Below the pieces are notes generated by a model, which searched no databases, was not told where the DNA came from, and saw only the letters and a list, made by a program, of their open reading frames with translations. A program made the translations under genes and the position numbers. A stretch of 64,000 nucleotides of DNA, taken from NCBI RefSeq assembly GCF_028858725.1, contig NC_084790.1, forward strand, positions 33,583,031 to 33,647,030, read 5' to 3'. Below are positions 1-11,145 of this stretch, one piece after another (position 1 is the stretch's first letter; the number at the start of each line of letters is the position of its first letter). The DNA is from Colius striatus (taxonomy: Eukaryota > Chordata > Aves > Coliiformes > Coliidae).

Positions 1-1282
1 AGGGTTACGCCAGGTTGTGTCTTGGGAGCCTTCAGCCTGGCTCCAGTGCAGGAGAGCCTTCTGATGATCTCAGAGCTGAAGTTCCCATTCCAGGCACAGT
101 TTTCATGTCCTAAAGACAGCTCCAGACCTTTTTTCTCCCTCTGATTTATTTTCCTAATATGTGGAGAAGAACATGAGTTGTGATGTCAGCAACATATTGG
201 ATGATTTTTTCAGCAGCTCTAAACTTTTCCAGGCAGTGAAAAAGGTATTTTATGTCTCTGTGGTGCAGTGGGAACAGTTAACTGCAGCATTCCTTCTCAC
301 ACCTGCATGGTGAAGTAGCTCTTTCCAGAGTCTAAGACTAGCTTACATCAGTCACAAGACAGGAACTATTTCTATCTGAACATGATAGCTGTGATTTTCA
401 AGGGAGTACATGTACACTGATACCATTCAGTTTTACTGTTATGTCCTGAACAAAGGGTTAATGCAGAATTTAATTTTTATGCTACAAGAAAGGAGGGAAA
501 TCTCTCCAGCTCCATGGTGTGATTAAAGTTGATCAAAACCTTTTGTGTCACTTGTTACATAGTTGTTCAAGGATGCCTACTGCCTAGAGATTCTGCATAA
601 TTTAATTTTGTAAAAGAACAAATCTAGCTGAGACAGGTAGTGCTAGTACTGGCAATCAGTAGCATTCATGGGAATAAAAAAAGTAGACAACAGTTTATTG
701 CTATTTTGGGACAGATTCCTGAGCAAATATGGCTTGAAGAAAGAGTTTTGCTTAACAAGTACTTTCTGCATTGAGAAAAGCAATTAATAACAAGAATGAG
801 ACAGAACAAGATGATGTGCTATATAAATATAAAATATAAATAACAGTCTTCCCACCAGGGGCTTGCAATTGTTAGAAAATTGGAAATGAAGGAGAACTTA
901 TTTCTAGTCATCATAGATACTTAATGCTTCTCATCTGTGAGGTACATGTGATTGTCCTGCCTTGCTGACAGTTGGCTTTGCTCAGTTAGAGAAGCTGTGG
1001 TTACATGAGTGCTGAATGGATGTCTGCAATCCTTATCACCTTCCAAAAATGGATGTCTCCTGTACTTCTTGCATTCCAGAATGTTGTAGAGAAAGCCACC
1101 ATCCTCATTTCTGTCCTTAATGCAATGTCGATTTGGACAGAAAAAAGACTTAGAGGGAAGGAGCAGGCTTGAGGAGATCTCATTTCTCATTGAAGACTTG
1201 GACAGCCTAAAGGCAGCGTGTGGATTGAGCTGACAAGACTGTATACTGTGTTTCCTGAAGCACAGCTGTGTCTATGTAGAAG
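1..1282. other. Unique non-coding DNA, nothing recognised
   Basis: AT-rich sequence with no open frame that resembles a known protein family and no repeat that I recognise. The open frames around 921-1190 are short, lack a domain signature and overlap each other on the same strand in different frames. Confidence 0.5.
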
Positions 1283-1845
1283 AAAATCCCTTGAAATCCC
1301 TTGACAGATCATCTAGTCCAACCCCCCTACCAGCCCAGGACCTTCTAGAGTAGGTCACACAGGAAATCATCCAGGTGGGTTTTGAATGTCTCCAGAGCAG
1401 GAGACTCAACAACCCATCTTGGCAGCCTGTTCTAGTGCTCCATCACCCTCACAGTGAAGGTTTTCCTTATGTTTTTTGGAACCTCTTATGTTCTAGCTCA
1501 CAGTGAAGGTTTTCCTTATGTTTTTTGGAACCTCTTATGTTCTAGCTTGTACCCATTGCCCCTTGTCCTATCATTGGACATCACTGAGAATGGCCTGAGT
1601 CCATCTTCTTGACACCTGCCCTTTATGTATTTGGAAACATTAATGAGATCACCCCTCAGTGTTCTCTTCAGCAAGATAAAGAGCCTCAGCCTTTCATCAT
1701 GAGGGAGATGCTCCACTCCCTTCCCCATCTTTGTTGCCCTGCACTGAACTCTCTCCAGCAGCTCCCTGTCCTTGAACTGAGGGGCTCAGAACTGGACACA
1801 ATATTCCACATGCAGTCTCATGAGGGCAGAGTAGAGGGGTCAGTA
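1283..1845 (-). repeat. CR1 LINE 3' fragment
   Basis: Read on the minus strand this is the end of CR1 ORF2 and its 3' untranslated region. Hallmarks on the plus strand are the complement of the CR1 tail (atctagtccaacc near 1311), the block around 'gtctccagagcaggagactc', and the reverse-transcriptase C-terminal region around 1690-1830 (coding for a minus-strand string similar to LPHDERLRLF). The octamer tail itself is lost. A 49-bp internal tandem duplication is annotated separately. Similar copies lie at 54.5 and 55.5 kb. Confidence 0.9.
1448..1545. repeat. 49-bp tandem duplication inside CR1
   Basis: The unit starting ctcacagtgaaggttttcc at 1448 is repeated without change from 1497 (1448-1496 and 1497-1545). 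Other CR1 copies here carry this block once, so the duplication arose in this copy. Perfect identity suggests it is younger than the element. Confidence 0.9.
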
Positions 1846-2847
1846 GGTTTGGGAAAAAAAACAAAAGTAGGAGGTCATATAATGGTGCAGAAAATACTTT
1901 CAGCCATTCTTAGACATCTTGTGCTGGTTTTGAAGAAATTCCTCATCTGGTATCTGCAAAGTGCCAAGGCAGGTCATGACAGGAATACATTCCCTTGAAT
2001 ATTGTGTCATTTTAGAAAAATCAACAGCAAACTGAAATCTAAACAATAGGAAGAGGAAATACAAAATGAAGAAGTAGTTAGATGGTTTGCAGTTGTAAGT
2101 ATTTCAAGTGGAAAATGGGCAGAAAGTTTGAATTGGACACATTCTCATTCAGGCTTCACTGTAATTCATAAAAGGTAATGGGACAACTTCAAGAGCTCAA
2201 AGCAAAAGGCTTGCATTTCTAATATAGCCAAACAGCTATCCTGCAGCATAATCTCTGCAGCAGTGTTTCATGCAAAGTCTAAGCCTTCTAATGCATCTTC
2301 AAAGATATTAGGATCCCCAGTTTCCATTTACTTTGTAATTACTATTTATTGATTGATATCTCAGTTGAAACACGTTAGCACCTCTGCCATAATCAGATCT
2401 ATTTGCACATTGCCTGACAATGACAACAAGAAGGCAGGATGATAGAGAAAAGATGGATTCAATGGGAACAGATCTGAGGTTAGGAAGAGGAGACATCCTT
2501 CTCAAGAGGAGGCCTTTTCTGTTGGAGTAGACAAATAATTTCCCCTTGAGGTCAAATGCTCTAGCAGACTCAGGAAGGTTGTATGCTGGGGAATACAAGA
2601 AGAGTGTAGACCAGACAGCACAGGATAGTTTTCTGTCTTTCGGGCTAGTTTTGGTCTGTCTGCAGGCATTGCTACTGTATCACAAGATGACAGTCATAAC
2701 TCCACCTGGACATGTAGTGCTCCAATTTTGGTTTAGTTTTAGGGTTTTTTTACACTGACATAATTAAAGAACATTAGATTGAAGTTATCAAAGCTTTAAA
2801 TCATCAGACTAAAGGTGAGCTATTCCTTGTTCACCATTCTCTATAAG
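1846..2847. other. Non-coding DNA, nothing recognised
   Basis: No supported gene or repeat. Short open frames at 2308-2598 (-) and 2546-2758 (+) show no family resemblance. Confidence 0.45.
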
Positions 2848-2900
2848 TATTGGACTCAATGATCTTAAAGGTCCTTTCCAACTAAACTATTTATATGACT
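2848..2900 (+). repeat. CR1 3' terminal remnant
   Basis: The short block 'attggactcaatgatctt' followed by 'aaaggtcctttccaact' matches the last about 50 bases of CR1 (ggttggactagatgatct...ccttccaaccc) in plus orientation. It is strongly diverged and has only a degenerate octamer tail. It is an old, severely 5'-truncated insertion. Confidence 0.75.
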
Positions 2901-3363
2901 CAAATCTACCTCATTTTCACTGTAGTTAATTTCTGCCTTTACTCGGACTCAGTGATACACCCAGTGCAGGTTTGAGTGGCAGGGAACAGCAAGGAGAGAC
3001 ATGTATTTCTCTCCCCATACCCCCAAGGTCAACAAAACCAGCATCAAGGCCTGTACCTGAGGAAAAGACAATGGCATCTAGCATTCTGAAAACAAACAGA
3101 TGACCAATATTCAACTGACACAGAGACCTTGTAACATTTATAATTTGGGAACAATAGAGCTGTACACTTTGTGATGCACACCATGCTCAGGCACTTTATA
3201 TGCACATGTATGCACATCTGTTCTGAATTGGCCAAAACAAAGCACTTCTTACTATTTCAAGTGTATTAGAATCAGTTTTTGTCTTCACTGTGAAATAAAT
3301 TCAGACTCCCTGACAAGAACTTTCATGCCTCTAATTTTAGCTCCCCTTGTATTTGAAGACTTG

Positions 3364-3919
3364 TGTGGTAGTTTGACCCTGGCTGGATGCCAGGTGCCCA
3401 CCACACCACTCTATCCCCCACCTCCTCAGCAAGCCAGGGAAGGGGAGAAAATAAGATGGGAGTCTCGTGGGTTGAGATAAAAGCAGTTTAATAAATAAGC
3501 AGCAAAGCCGGGCGCGCGGGAAGCAAAGCAAAAGCAGATAAAGCTGTTACTCTGTACTTCCCATCAGCAGCGATGTCCAGCCACCTCCCGAGAAGCAGGG
3601 CTTCAGTACACGTAGCGGTTGCTTTTGGAAGGCCAGAAATGAATCTCGCCTCCCCTTCCTGCTCCTCTCCCCCAGTTTATATTACTGAGCTGACGTCATA
3701 TGGTATGGAATATCTCCTTGGTCAGCCTGGGTCAGCTGTCCTGGCCATAGTCCCTCCCAAGATTGTGCCCATCCACAGCTCTTGGTGAAGGTGGGGGAAG
3801 GAATGCTGGAGGGACAGCCCTGATGCTGTGCGAGCAGTAGTCATAATATTGATACCAACAGTAAGCACAGCACTGCAAGAGCTGCTGTGGAAAATCACTA
3901 CCATACCAAACCCACTACA
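3364..3919 (-). repeat. ERVL 3' LTR (about 556 bp)
   Basis: On the minus strand the LTR starts tgtagtgggtttggtatgg at 3919 and ends ...tcaaactaccaca at 3364, giving the expected TG...CA ends. It directly follows a polypurine tract. An aatataaa TATA-like box lies at 3676-3683 and an attaaa polyadenylation-type signal at 3487-3492 (both minus strand). The sequence resembles the LTR class found with avian ERVL elements. No second LTR exists in the window, so age cannot be taken from LTR divergence. Confidence 0.85.
3676..3683 (-). promoter_or_regulatory. TATA-like box of ERVL LTR
   Basis: Minus-strand aatataaa lies in the middle of the LTR, where the U3 promoter is expected. Function is inferred from position only. 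Confidence 0.4.
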
Positions 3920-3932
3920 GTCTCCACCTCTT
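3920..3932 (-). other. Polypurine tract of ERVL
   Basis: Minus-strand aagaggtggagac sits immediately before the TG of the LTR. This is the plus-strand priming site used in retroviral reverse transcription. It fixes both LTR boundary and element orientation. Confidence 0.75.
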
Positions 3933-4312
3933 ATTCCATACCATTTATGTCATGCTCAGACAAACCATCTTAACAACCCATATACATTTTTATATACTCT
4001 CGTTAACCAGTACCCCCCCCTTCAACAGACAAACACCATTCTTGTATTCCCTCTTGCATCGAACAAACAAACAACATACTTGTATCTTTCATCCGCTGCA
4101 GATTTTCACTGTAGCAGGCCACAACTTACATCTCATCCATCAAGATAGATATCCAGGCCAGGGGAAACAGTGTGTGCAGTGTTGGGCACCAGCACCGGCT
4201 TGGTTTGTCTGCTTGTCCAGTTTTCTTGCAAAGTTCATACCTCATTGCCTAGAACAGGTAACTCACATAACAGGTTATTTTCCCCCCAAGGTTAAATCTC
4301 CTGAGGTACACA
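3933..4312 (-). other. ERVL non-coding 3' region
   Basis: About 380 bp between the end of the integrase frame and the polypurine tract. It has no env-like frame. The plus strand shows C-rich and A/C-rich stretches, including a run of seven C near 4014. Open frames on the plus strand here are shadows. Confidence 0.6.
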
Positions 4313-4924
4313 TCAAGTTTCCCCATCCTTTCTCATCACCCACCAAGTACACCCAGGCCCCTGAGCAAAGACAATCCCACGAATGGGTTTACCCTTTCCC
4401 ATGGGAAGTGTAACCCATACTGCCTTCCCCAGCCATTTCCCTGGGTGCACTACAGGGACCTTATCTCCTCCCACAGTATGTAGGGGTTTTGTTTGGGCAG
4501 GACCAGGACGGTTAGTTGAACCTCTGCTGTTAACCAGCCAAGTGGCTTCTGCTAAATTTTTATCCCACTGCTTCCATGCCCCATTGCCCAATGCCCTCAA
4601 CATGGTCTTTAGTAATCCGTTATATCTCTCAATCTTTCCAGAGGCTTGTGGGTGATAGGGGATGTGGTATATCCACTCAATACCATGTTTCTTTGGCCAG
4701 GAGTTTACGAGATTATTTAGAAAATGAGTCTCATTGTCTGATTCAGTTCTTTCTGGAGTACCATGTCGCCACAAAACTTGCCTTTCAAGACCCAAGACAG
4801 TATTTCGGGCAGTGGCGTGGTTTACAGGGTATGTTTCCAACCAACCGGTAGTTGCTTCCACCATGGTGAGTATATAACGCTTGCCCTGGTGTGTTCATGG
4901 TAGCGGTCCAACACAGTCTATTTG
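4313..4924 (-). pseudogene. ERVL integrase core and C-terminus (broken)
   Basis: Minus-strand remnant of the integrase that inserts proviral DNA. All three catalytic acidic residues of the D,D-35-E core can be seen: the first Asp in WQIDCVGPLP (about 4911), followed by an in-frame TGA at 4895-4897; the second in ESDNETHF; the Glu in ASGKIERYNG. After the core come a Trp-rich linker (AWKQWDKNLAEATW) and a short C-terminal segment with WVTLPMGKG and TWWVMRKDG. The open part is 183 residues. The frame differs from the upstream zinc-finger piece. Confidence 0.9.
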
Positions 4925-5493
4925 CCAGGCCTCACCATATTGAAAACCCAGCCATCAGCCTCTGTTCCAGGGAGACTTGATTCGTGTGGCTTGATTGCAG
5001 CACACGTTTCACATTCGTGGGTGACCTGTGTAATGGCTTCCATGGTCAAGTCCACCCCTCGATCACGAGCCCATCTATATGTTGCATCTCTTCCCAGATG
5101 TCCTGATGTTTCATGGGCCCATCGAGCTATAAATAGCTCACCTTTATGCTCGCTGTCTAGGTCTACCTGAGCTACTTCAATTTTGGCAGCTTTGTCTACC
5201 TGTTGATTGTTCTGGTGTTCTTCAGTGGCACGGCTTTTGGGCACCTGAGCATCTACATGACGTACTTTCAGAGTCATGTTTTCCACCTGAGTGGCAATGT
5301 CTTGCCATAATGCAGCAGCCCAGATGGGTTTACCCTTGCGCTGCCAGTTGGTCTTCTTCCATTGCTGTAGCCATCCCCATAGGGCATTAGCCACCATCCA
5401 GGAGTCAGTATAGAGATCAAGTACTGGCCACTTCTCTCGTTCTGCAATCTCTACAGCCAGTTGGATGGCTTTCAGTTCAGCAAAGTCACTCAA
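4918..5493 (-). pseudogene. ERVL RNase H end plus integrase zinc finger (broken)
   Basis: A 191-residue minus-strand frame. Its first part resembles the second half of retroviral RNase H (AELKAIQLAVEIAE, then LYTDSWMVANALWGWL, with the Asp typical of the RNase H active site). Its last third is the integrase N-terminal HHCC zinc-binding module: His in HETSGHLG (H-x4-H) and Cys in CETCAAIK. It overlaps the end of the preceding piece by four bases in another frame, which marks a frameshift near 5490. Confidence 0.85.
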
Positions 5494-6263
5494 CTCACCT
5501 TCTCCTTCAGTGGCCTCAACAAAGCATAATGCCTCTCATCTTCTGATAGTTCATTATATGGTGGTGCCTCTTGGGCACGAGCTACTTCCTCAGGCAATGC
5601 TCCAAAATCTCTGCCTTCTGGCCAGTCCATGATCTCTTCCAGGATTCCTGGGCGATTAGATTTCCCCAGCCTAGATCGTTGTGTAATCAACGCCATCCAC
5701 TTACTCCATGTAGCGCTGGTTGCATGATGTATAGAAGGGGTTTTCCCTTTGAACATCCAGTGTAGCACAGGCAGACGTGGTGCCAAGAGGAGGTAAGCTT
5801 CTGTGCCAATGACTTCTGAAGCAGCTCGAAGTCCCTCATATGCTGCTAGTATTTCTTTTTCAGTTGGGGTGTAGTGGGCTTCTGATCCTCGATATCCTCG
5901 GCTCCAAAACCCTAATGGTCGACCTCGGGTTTCTCCAGATGTTTTCTGCCAGAGGCTCCAGGTGAAACCATGCTCTCCAGCGGCAGTGTAGAGGATATTC
6001 TGCACATCTGGTCCTGTATGGATGGGCCCAAGGGCGACCGCACGAGCTATTTCCTGTTTAATTTGTTGAAAAGCTTGTTGTTGCTCAAGGCCCCACTCAA
6101 AACAGTTCTTCTTTCTGGTTACTCTAAAAAGAGGGCTCAGAAGCTGACTATAACCTGGCATATGCATCCTCCAGAATCCCACAAGGCCCAGGAAGGCTTG
6201 TGTTTCTTTCTTATTAGTCAGTTGAGACATAGTCGCTATTTTGTTCACAACATCCATAGGCAC
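5490..6263 (-). pseudogene. ERVL RT thumb/connection and RNase H (broken)
   Basis: A 257-residue minus-strand frame, the longest surviving piece. It starts in the RT thumb (AFLGLVGFWRMHMPGY), passes through the connection (FEWGLEQQQAFQQIK) and a segment with HYTPTEKEILAAYEGL, then a long basic/aromatic linker. The order and motifs fit class III (ERVL) pol. The join to the RT palm piece upstream (6371) is out of frame. Confidence 0.9.
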
Positions 6264-6370
6264 ATGCCGACACCCATCTTGCTATTTTATGCCTAAGAAC
6301 TGGATCTCTTGTGCAGGTCCCTTTACTTTGCTTCTTTTTACAGTAAAACCAGCTTTTAGGAGAATCTGAA

Positions 6371-6673
6371 TTATTCTTTTCCCCTTCTCAAACACTTCTT
6401 CTGCCTGTTGCCCCATACAATTATGTCATCAATGTGCTGTAAATGTTCCGGGGCATCACCCGTTTCCAGCACAGTTTGGATGAGACCATGACAAATAGTA
6501 GGACTATGTTTCCACCCCTGGGGCAATCGATTCCAGGTATATTGGACACCTCTCCATGTGAAGGTGAATTGTGGCCTGCACTCTGCTGCCAACAGAACTG
6601 AGAAGAATGCACTGGTGATGTCAATCGTAGCATACCACTTGGCTGCTTTTGACTTTTTATCTACTTTGTGCAC
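6371..6673 (-). pseudogene. ERVL reverse transcriptase palm (broken, 5' truncated)
   Basis: A 100-residue minus-strand frame covering RT palm motifs: ATIDITSAFFSV (first catalytic Asp), FTFTWRGVQYTWNRLPQGW, SPTICHGLIQ, and the catalytic box HIDDIIVWG. The usual Tyr of the YxDD box is His here, while both Asp are kept. The region before it (to about 6715) holds in-frame stops and a roughly 18-bp imperfect tandem repeat (tttatctactttgtgcac) near 6655-6690. The fingers domain is missing. Confidence 0.9.
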
Positions 6674-6715
6674 TTTATCTACTTCGTGTTGGCATCCATT
6701 ACAACAGATTTAATT

Positions 6716-9700
6716 CCAGTCTTCTCTTTTGAGTGTCTACAATGTGAAGAAGTAATCTAAAAGATCATACATACCAGAAACAAAATCTTTGCACGTACTA
6801 TAGATGCTAGAAGTTGATCAGCTCAGAGCATTAATAACTTGTATCAAATTCATGATTTTACAAACTGCATTCATTGTGTTTTAAAAAATATTAGCAGTCA
6901 CCTGAAGTGTTTATCTTACATGATGTGCCTATCTCCTCCCAGGAGGGACAGAAAATCCCTTGGCAGTGGATTCTCTGTAGTAGAAAGGTCGTTGTGGCGT
7001 CTACATGCAACTGAACCACCCAGCCTGAAAATTCAGAAAAATGCTGCTCCCATAGGTCCCTAAATCAGGAAGCAGTGCAGGAATATGCCATCACAAGCAG
7101 ATAGTGAGCATGGACGCAGCCCCTCAGCCTCCACAGCTGGATGCTCCAGCTGCTGAAGAAAATGCCTATTTAAGAGGAGAGTCATGATAGCCATAGTGAT
7201 GTAAAGAGTAGCAGGCAGGCTATGAAGGAGAGGTAACCTCTATTAACTGAAAAACCAAGTGAGGATCTCTCTCTTCACCCAGATGGGAGGCTGGGGGTGA
7301 GGAAGCTGCCTCCTTGGCTGCCCTGACTAACACAAGACAAAGCAACTGGGGCACAGCTGCTTCTCTTTCAGGAAAAGACATCAGTCTTAGCACTGGTGTA
7401 TGCACTAACAAAGGACAAAGCTCTTCTTTCTGAGGGCTTGTGCATCCAGTATGCTTCATTACCATGACAGAGCAGTGTGCTACGCAAAGTCTCAGCCTGA
7501 AACGACTTCATGTATGTGCTCCTTGTGGAGGAAGCAAAGATTCTGTGCTCAGGGGAGTATAGTGTGCATAGAACTGTACTGCTGGACCTTCTGAGATATT
7601 TTGCATGTAGTCACTGCAATGGACATGAGATATGGGACTTTGGACTGGTTTCCCTGTGGGAAAAAACAATGTAAAGGACATGAAAACAAGACTCTTGTTT
7701 TATTATTGCATGGAAGGAAGAAGGGGTTGGCTGTCCACTGATACAGAAACTCACTCCTTAGCACTGCCAAGACCTATCATATTTAATGCACTTCTGCCTG
7801 GGACAGGTTACATGACACAACTCCATAAATCGGTTTCCTACACATATGTATTATAATGTAATGAAATCTAAATTTATCTTCATCAGGCAGCCTGCTGAGA
7901 ACAGTGTTGATGACAATCTAGATTCATTTTGCTACACGGAGGAGAAAGATAGGTCTGAGGTTCCTATGTTTTGTCAAATAGTAGTGACAAGTGAATTTAC
8001 TTAAAATCTCAGCTCTTCTCACATCCATTCAAATAAAATTTCAAAGCATTAATACCTTGGATTACGTTTCCTGCCCCTATCAGTATGTATTTGCCTGCAA
8101 CAGAATCTGAGTGGTTTTTAGCGCTCAAAGCCAGCCATCATACTCAAAGCCATGAAGAACATATTCTCTACATGTCACAAATGCAAGTAAAAGACTTCTT
8201 GTCATTAAGGTTAGGACATTTTCTAAAATTATATTAATTCACAACTACAGCCAAGACAGATGTCTTACATTCAGGAAACAAAGTAGCAGAAAGAGAGACA
8301 GTTACACAACCTGTTTAGCAGCAGGGTCCCATTGCAGTTTGTCCTGTCCTCTGTGTGTAAGGACAACTTCCAGCATCGGTGCCTCATGTGGATCAGTTTC
8401 TGAGAGTCACTTCTACGTGGGGCCTGCCCTCTCTCACAGAAGCCAGGAACTCCCTGTGCATCAGCAGGACATTTGGCTGGTGTTGTCTCCCACAGAGCAT
8501 TGTCAGGCCCTGCCAAGTCCAAGCAAGTATGGACCACATCCACAAGTACTTGCAAAAAAATAATTTTTTTCTTACTTTCTTTAAAAGCCCCATCCTTTGG
8601 TTAGGCTGCAGCAACTAAGGGATGACATTTTTCACAGCAGAGGAAATGTAAGTATTTTCCCTTGGCTTTTGTGATAGGAGCCTGCTAGGTAGAAACCATG
8701 TATCATCATGAATGATGGTTTTCATTGCTTCTGTTGGCAATCCTCATGAGTTATGTGAAGTAATCTTCATGCTTTATGTGGAAACACTGGTATTTAAAAA
8801 AACCCCAGTCTTTATTTTTCAGCTTTCTTTCTGATAGTGATACTCTTTGTTATCTTTGGGTCAGTACATCAGTACAGCTGCAACAATAGCCTCACTTCAC
8901 TTGGTGGTCCACAGGAAAAGCTGCTTTTATTAGCTGTCTAGGCCTCAAATGTCATTAAACTGCAAGATTAAATGTATGAGAGGAACAGAAACCAAGCAGT
9001 CAACCAGCAGAAGAGTATGAAGAAGAAAGTTATGGCCAGACTAGAAATGTATCACATATCTTTTTAAAAATCCTCTAAGAGCTAATTTTAAGAGGAGTGA
9101 TAAAAGCTGGCGGCACAATGCTGCAGAGATAATAAATGCCTGAAAATCCCTTTCCAAAGCAAAGACAAATCTGAGGTTTCCAGTAGGTACTGCATTGTTG
9201 GCTTTCCGAGCCTGTACAGTCATTAGCCTCCTCCTAATGCTGCAGTGCCATGCTCATTCTGACAATGTTATCTTCAGCAGGGCTACCCCAAGGGTCTGGC
9301 AGTTCAGCTCCATGTGTATGGTGAAGTTCTGTCCTGCTTTTCTTCCCTATGTTCACCCTTGCAGCTCCCACCAATTCAGAAAACCTTAGCAACTGACAGT
9401 TTGACTGATTATGTAATATTACATAGTTATTCAGTTGCTCTTGTGGAAATTCCTTGTTTCAGAAGGCATAATGACTAGTAAAAGGGGTTGCATGCCTGGT
9501 GAAAAGGCACAAAAATACTGAAATCACAGCCACAATTACCTATGAGTCATTTTGCACTTCCAAAAGCCAAAATCCACATAATTTTACTGTTTTTTTGCTA
9601 ACCCAATATCATGGAACATATGCAATAACTGGGAAATTTGGTATATACTGTTTTGATTTGATTGAACAGTGTGTAAAATGGTTGTACATCGTAGAGATTG

Positions 9701-10084
9701 CATTTCTAGAACCCCTAGGGTCATCCCAAACCTGATTGTATGCTTGCAAACAATCTTAAACTGCAGATTTTGTGCTGCAATGTGTGAAAGCCCTTAATGT
9801 GTTTGGAAAGCAGCATGACAGGGTAACAGAAGAGTTCAGTGGACAATAAAGAAGAAAGATTCAAGTTTTCTCCTGAAAACTCAGGTCTGTGCCTTGCTCT
9901 GCAAGGAAACCAAGAAAAGATCTGCAAATACTTTACCTGAGCTCCCAGATGCTGTCATTGCAACTATAAGTAGCATGCTAGCATAGTAGCATACCAGTTT
10001 TAATCTTTTCTGACAGGAACTTACCAAATAATTTGGGTCAAGCTTTACCTTGCACTTGTCTCCCCAAATCAGAGACTGCAGACC
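6716..10084. other. Non-coding DNA between two ERVs
   Basis: About 3.4 kb with no supported gene. Open frames up to 94 residues (8271-8555, 7220-7465) overlap on several frames and have no domain signature. I looked for upstream exons of the acetylcholine-receptor gene found at 18.1 kb (M1-M3 segments) and saw none. Confidence 0.45.
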
Positions 10085-10099
10085 TGAAGGGGCTGTTCT

Positions 10100-10462
10100 T
10101 TGGTGGAAATGATTCAAAGAGCAGGAATGAGAATCTGGGATCAACAGCACCAGGCAGGACCAGCCACAGATGTGAAATGGCCCTTGCAAAGACCCAATTG
10201 GAATAATCAGATGGCGGAGCACAGAGCCCATATGGCAAACCTCCGAGCCATCATTGTTCAGAGGATCAGAGAGTCTGTTCCCCAAGGACAGAATATTAAC
10301 AGACCATTCAAAGAGAGACAGAGAAAAGATGAAACCCCAACTGATTGGCTTGAGAGATTACGTAAAAGCCTCCAACTGTACTCTGGAGTAGATCCAGCAA
10401 CTCCAGTGGGACAGACATTATTAAAGACCCAGTTTGTGGCAAAATCATAGGTAGACATCTGA
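10100..10462 (+). pseudogene. ERV1 gag capsid remnant
   Basis: A 116-residue frame resembling gammaretroviral capsid: MIQRAGMRIWDQQHQ near the start, then VKWPLQRPNWNNQ, and the major-homology-type segment DETPTDWLERLRKSLQLYSG. The start is set by loss of similarity, not by a real initiator; an in-frame stop lies just upstream. The frame is cut by TAG at 10448-10450 and TGA at 10460-10462, after which similar charged sequence (GLDELLRKAQKVYVRREEE) continues to about 10570 before a frame change to the nucleocapsid. Confidence 0.8.
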
Positions 10463-10580
10463 AAGAAACTAGAAATATTAGAAGATTGCCAAGAAAGAGG
10501 GCTAGATGAATTACTGAGGAAGGCACAAAAAGTATATGTGAGGAGAGAGGAGGAAGCCGAGAGAAAGCCAACCAGACTTA

Positions 10581-10787
10581 GTGGCAGCCGTTTGGGAGGG
10601 GCAGAAAGGGACTCTGGCAGTAGTCCAAGGCAATGAGAAAGGGAAACAAAAGCCTGGGAGACAGGTGCATTCATCAGAAAAAAGGAATCAAAAGACGATG
10701 GAATGTTTTTATTGTAAACAGAAGGGACACCTAAAAAGGAACTGTAGAAGGCGATTCCAGGATGAATGGATGTTTAAGGAAGAATAG
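10581..10787 (+). pseudogene. ERV1 gag nucleocapsid, one zinc knuckle
   Basis: The 68-residue frame carries one CCHC zinc knuckle, CFYCKQKGHLKRNC (C-x2-C-x4-H-x4-C), flanked by basic sequence that would bind genomic RNA. One knuckle is typical of gammaretroviruses; alpha- and beta-retroviruses have two. The frame ends at TAG 10785-10787 and then continues open into protease. It is out of frame with the capsid piece, so a frameshift lies between about 10462 and 10581. Confidence 0.9.
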
Positions 10788-10805
10788 GGGGGTCAGGAGC
10801 TCTAT
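10785..10805 (+). promoter_or_regulatory. gag-pol UAG readthrough site (probable)
   Basis: The nucleocapsid ends with TAG and the same frame runs straight on into protease. The bases after the stop read gggggtcaggagctc, close to the G-rich GGUCAGGAGC context known downstream of the UAG of murine leukaemia viruses, where a pseudoknot promotes about 5% readthrough. This stop is therefore probably original, unlike the other stops in the provirus. I did not prove a pseudoknot. Confidence 0.65.
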
Positions 10806-10957
10806 TTGCTGAGGACCACAGGAGGAACCGAGCCCTTGATAAAACTGAAGTTAGGTCCTCAGCGTCAGGAAGTAGAATTTCTAGTGGACTCTAGGGCTGA
10901 GAGATCTACAGTCCAGCGATTGCCCCAGGGGTGTAAGATATCTTCAGAGAAAATATA
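10788..10957 (+). pseudogene. ERV1 protease remnant
   Basis: In frame with nucleocapsid across the UAG. It shows GTEPLIKLKLGPQ and then the active-site region VEFLVDSRAERSTVQ, where the expected D-T/S-G-A reads D-S-R-A, so the catalytic Gly is lost. The frame closes at a stop near 10957. Later protease sequence up to RT is present but lies in shifted frames with further stops. Confidence 0.75.
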
Positions 10958-11145
10958 AGTAGTAGGGGCAAAAGGGGAACCATTTAAAGTACCTCTTGTG
11001 AAGGAGGTACTGATAGAATCTGAAGCAGTAAAAATATGCTCTAGGATCCTTTTTGTTAGTTCCGGAGGCTGATTAAAATTTATTAGGGAGGGATTTGATT
11101 ATAGATTTATGAATAAATCTAGCGGTAAACAACAGAGAGATTATT

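Larger units (their letters stand above)
3364..6715 (-). mobile_element. ERVL-type endogenous retrovirus, 5' truncated
   Basis: Minus-strand provirus remnant. In transcription order it holds part of reverse transcriptase (6673-6371), RT connection plus RNase H (6263-5490), end of RNase H plus integrase zinc finger (5493-4918), integrase core (about 4925-4313), about 380 bp of non-coding 3' sequence, a polypurine tract and one LTR (3919-3364). There is no env between integrase and LTR, as is usual for ERVL elements. The 5' LTR, gag, protease and first part of RT are absent: similarity stops near 6715. Successive pol pieces lie in different frames, so at least three frameshifts separate them; there is also at least one in-frame stop (4895-4897). 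It is a dead copy. Confidence 0.9.

Noticed and set aside
3828..4413. Plus-strand open frames over the ERVL LTR and 3' region
   Set aside because: They are antisense to a clearly oriented provirus and have no family resemblance.
10258..10674. Minus-strand 138-residue open frame
   Set aside because: It is antisense shadow of gag; the plus strand has clear capsid and zinc-knuckle motifs.
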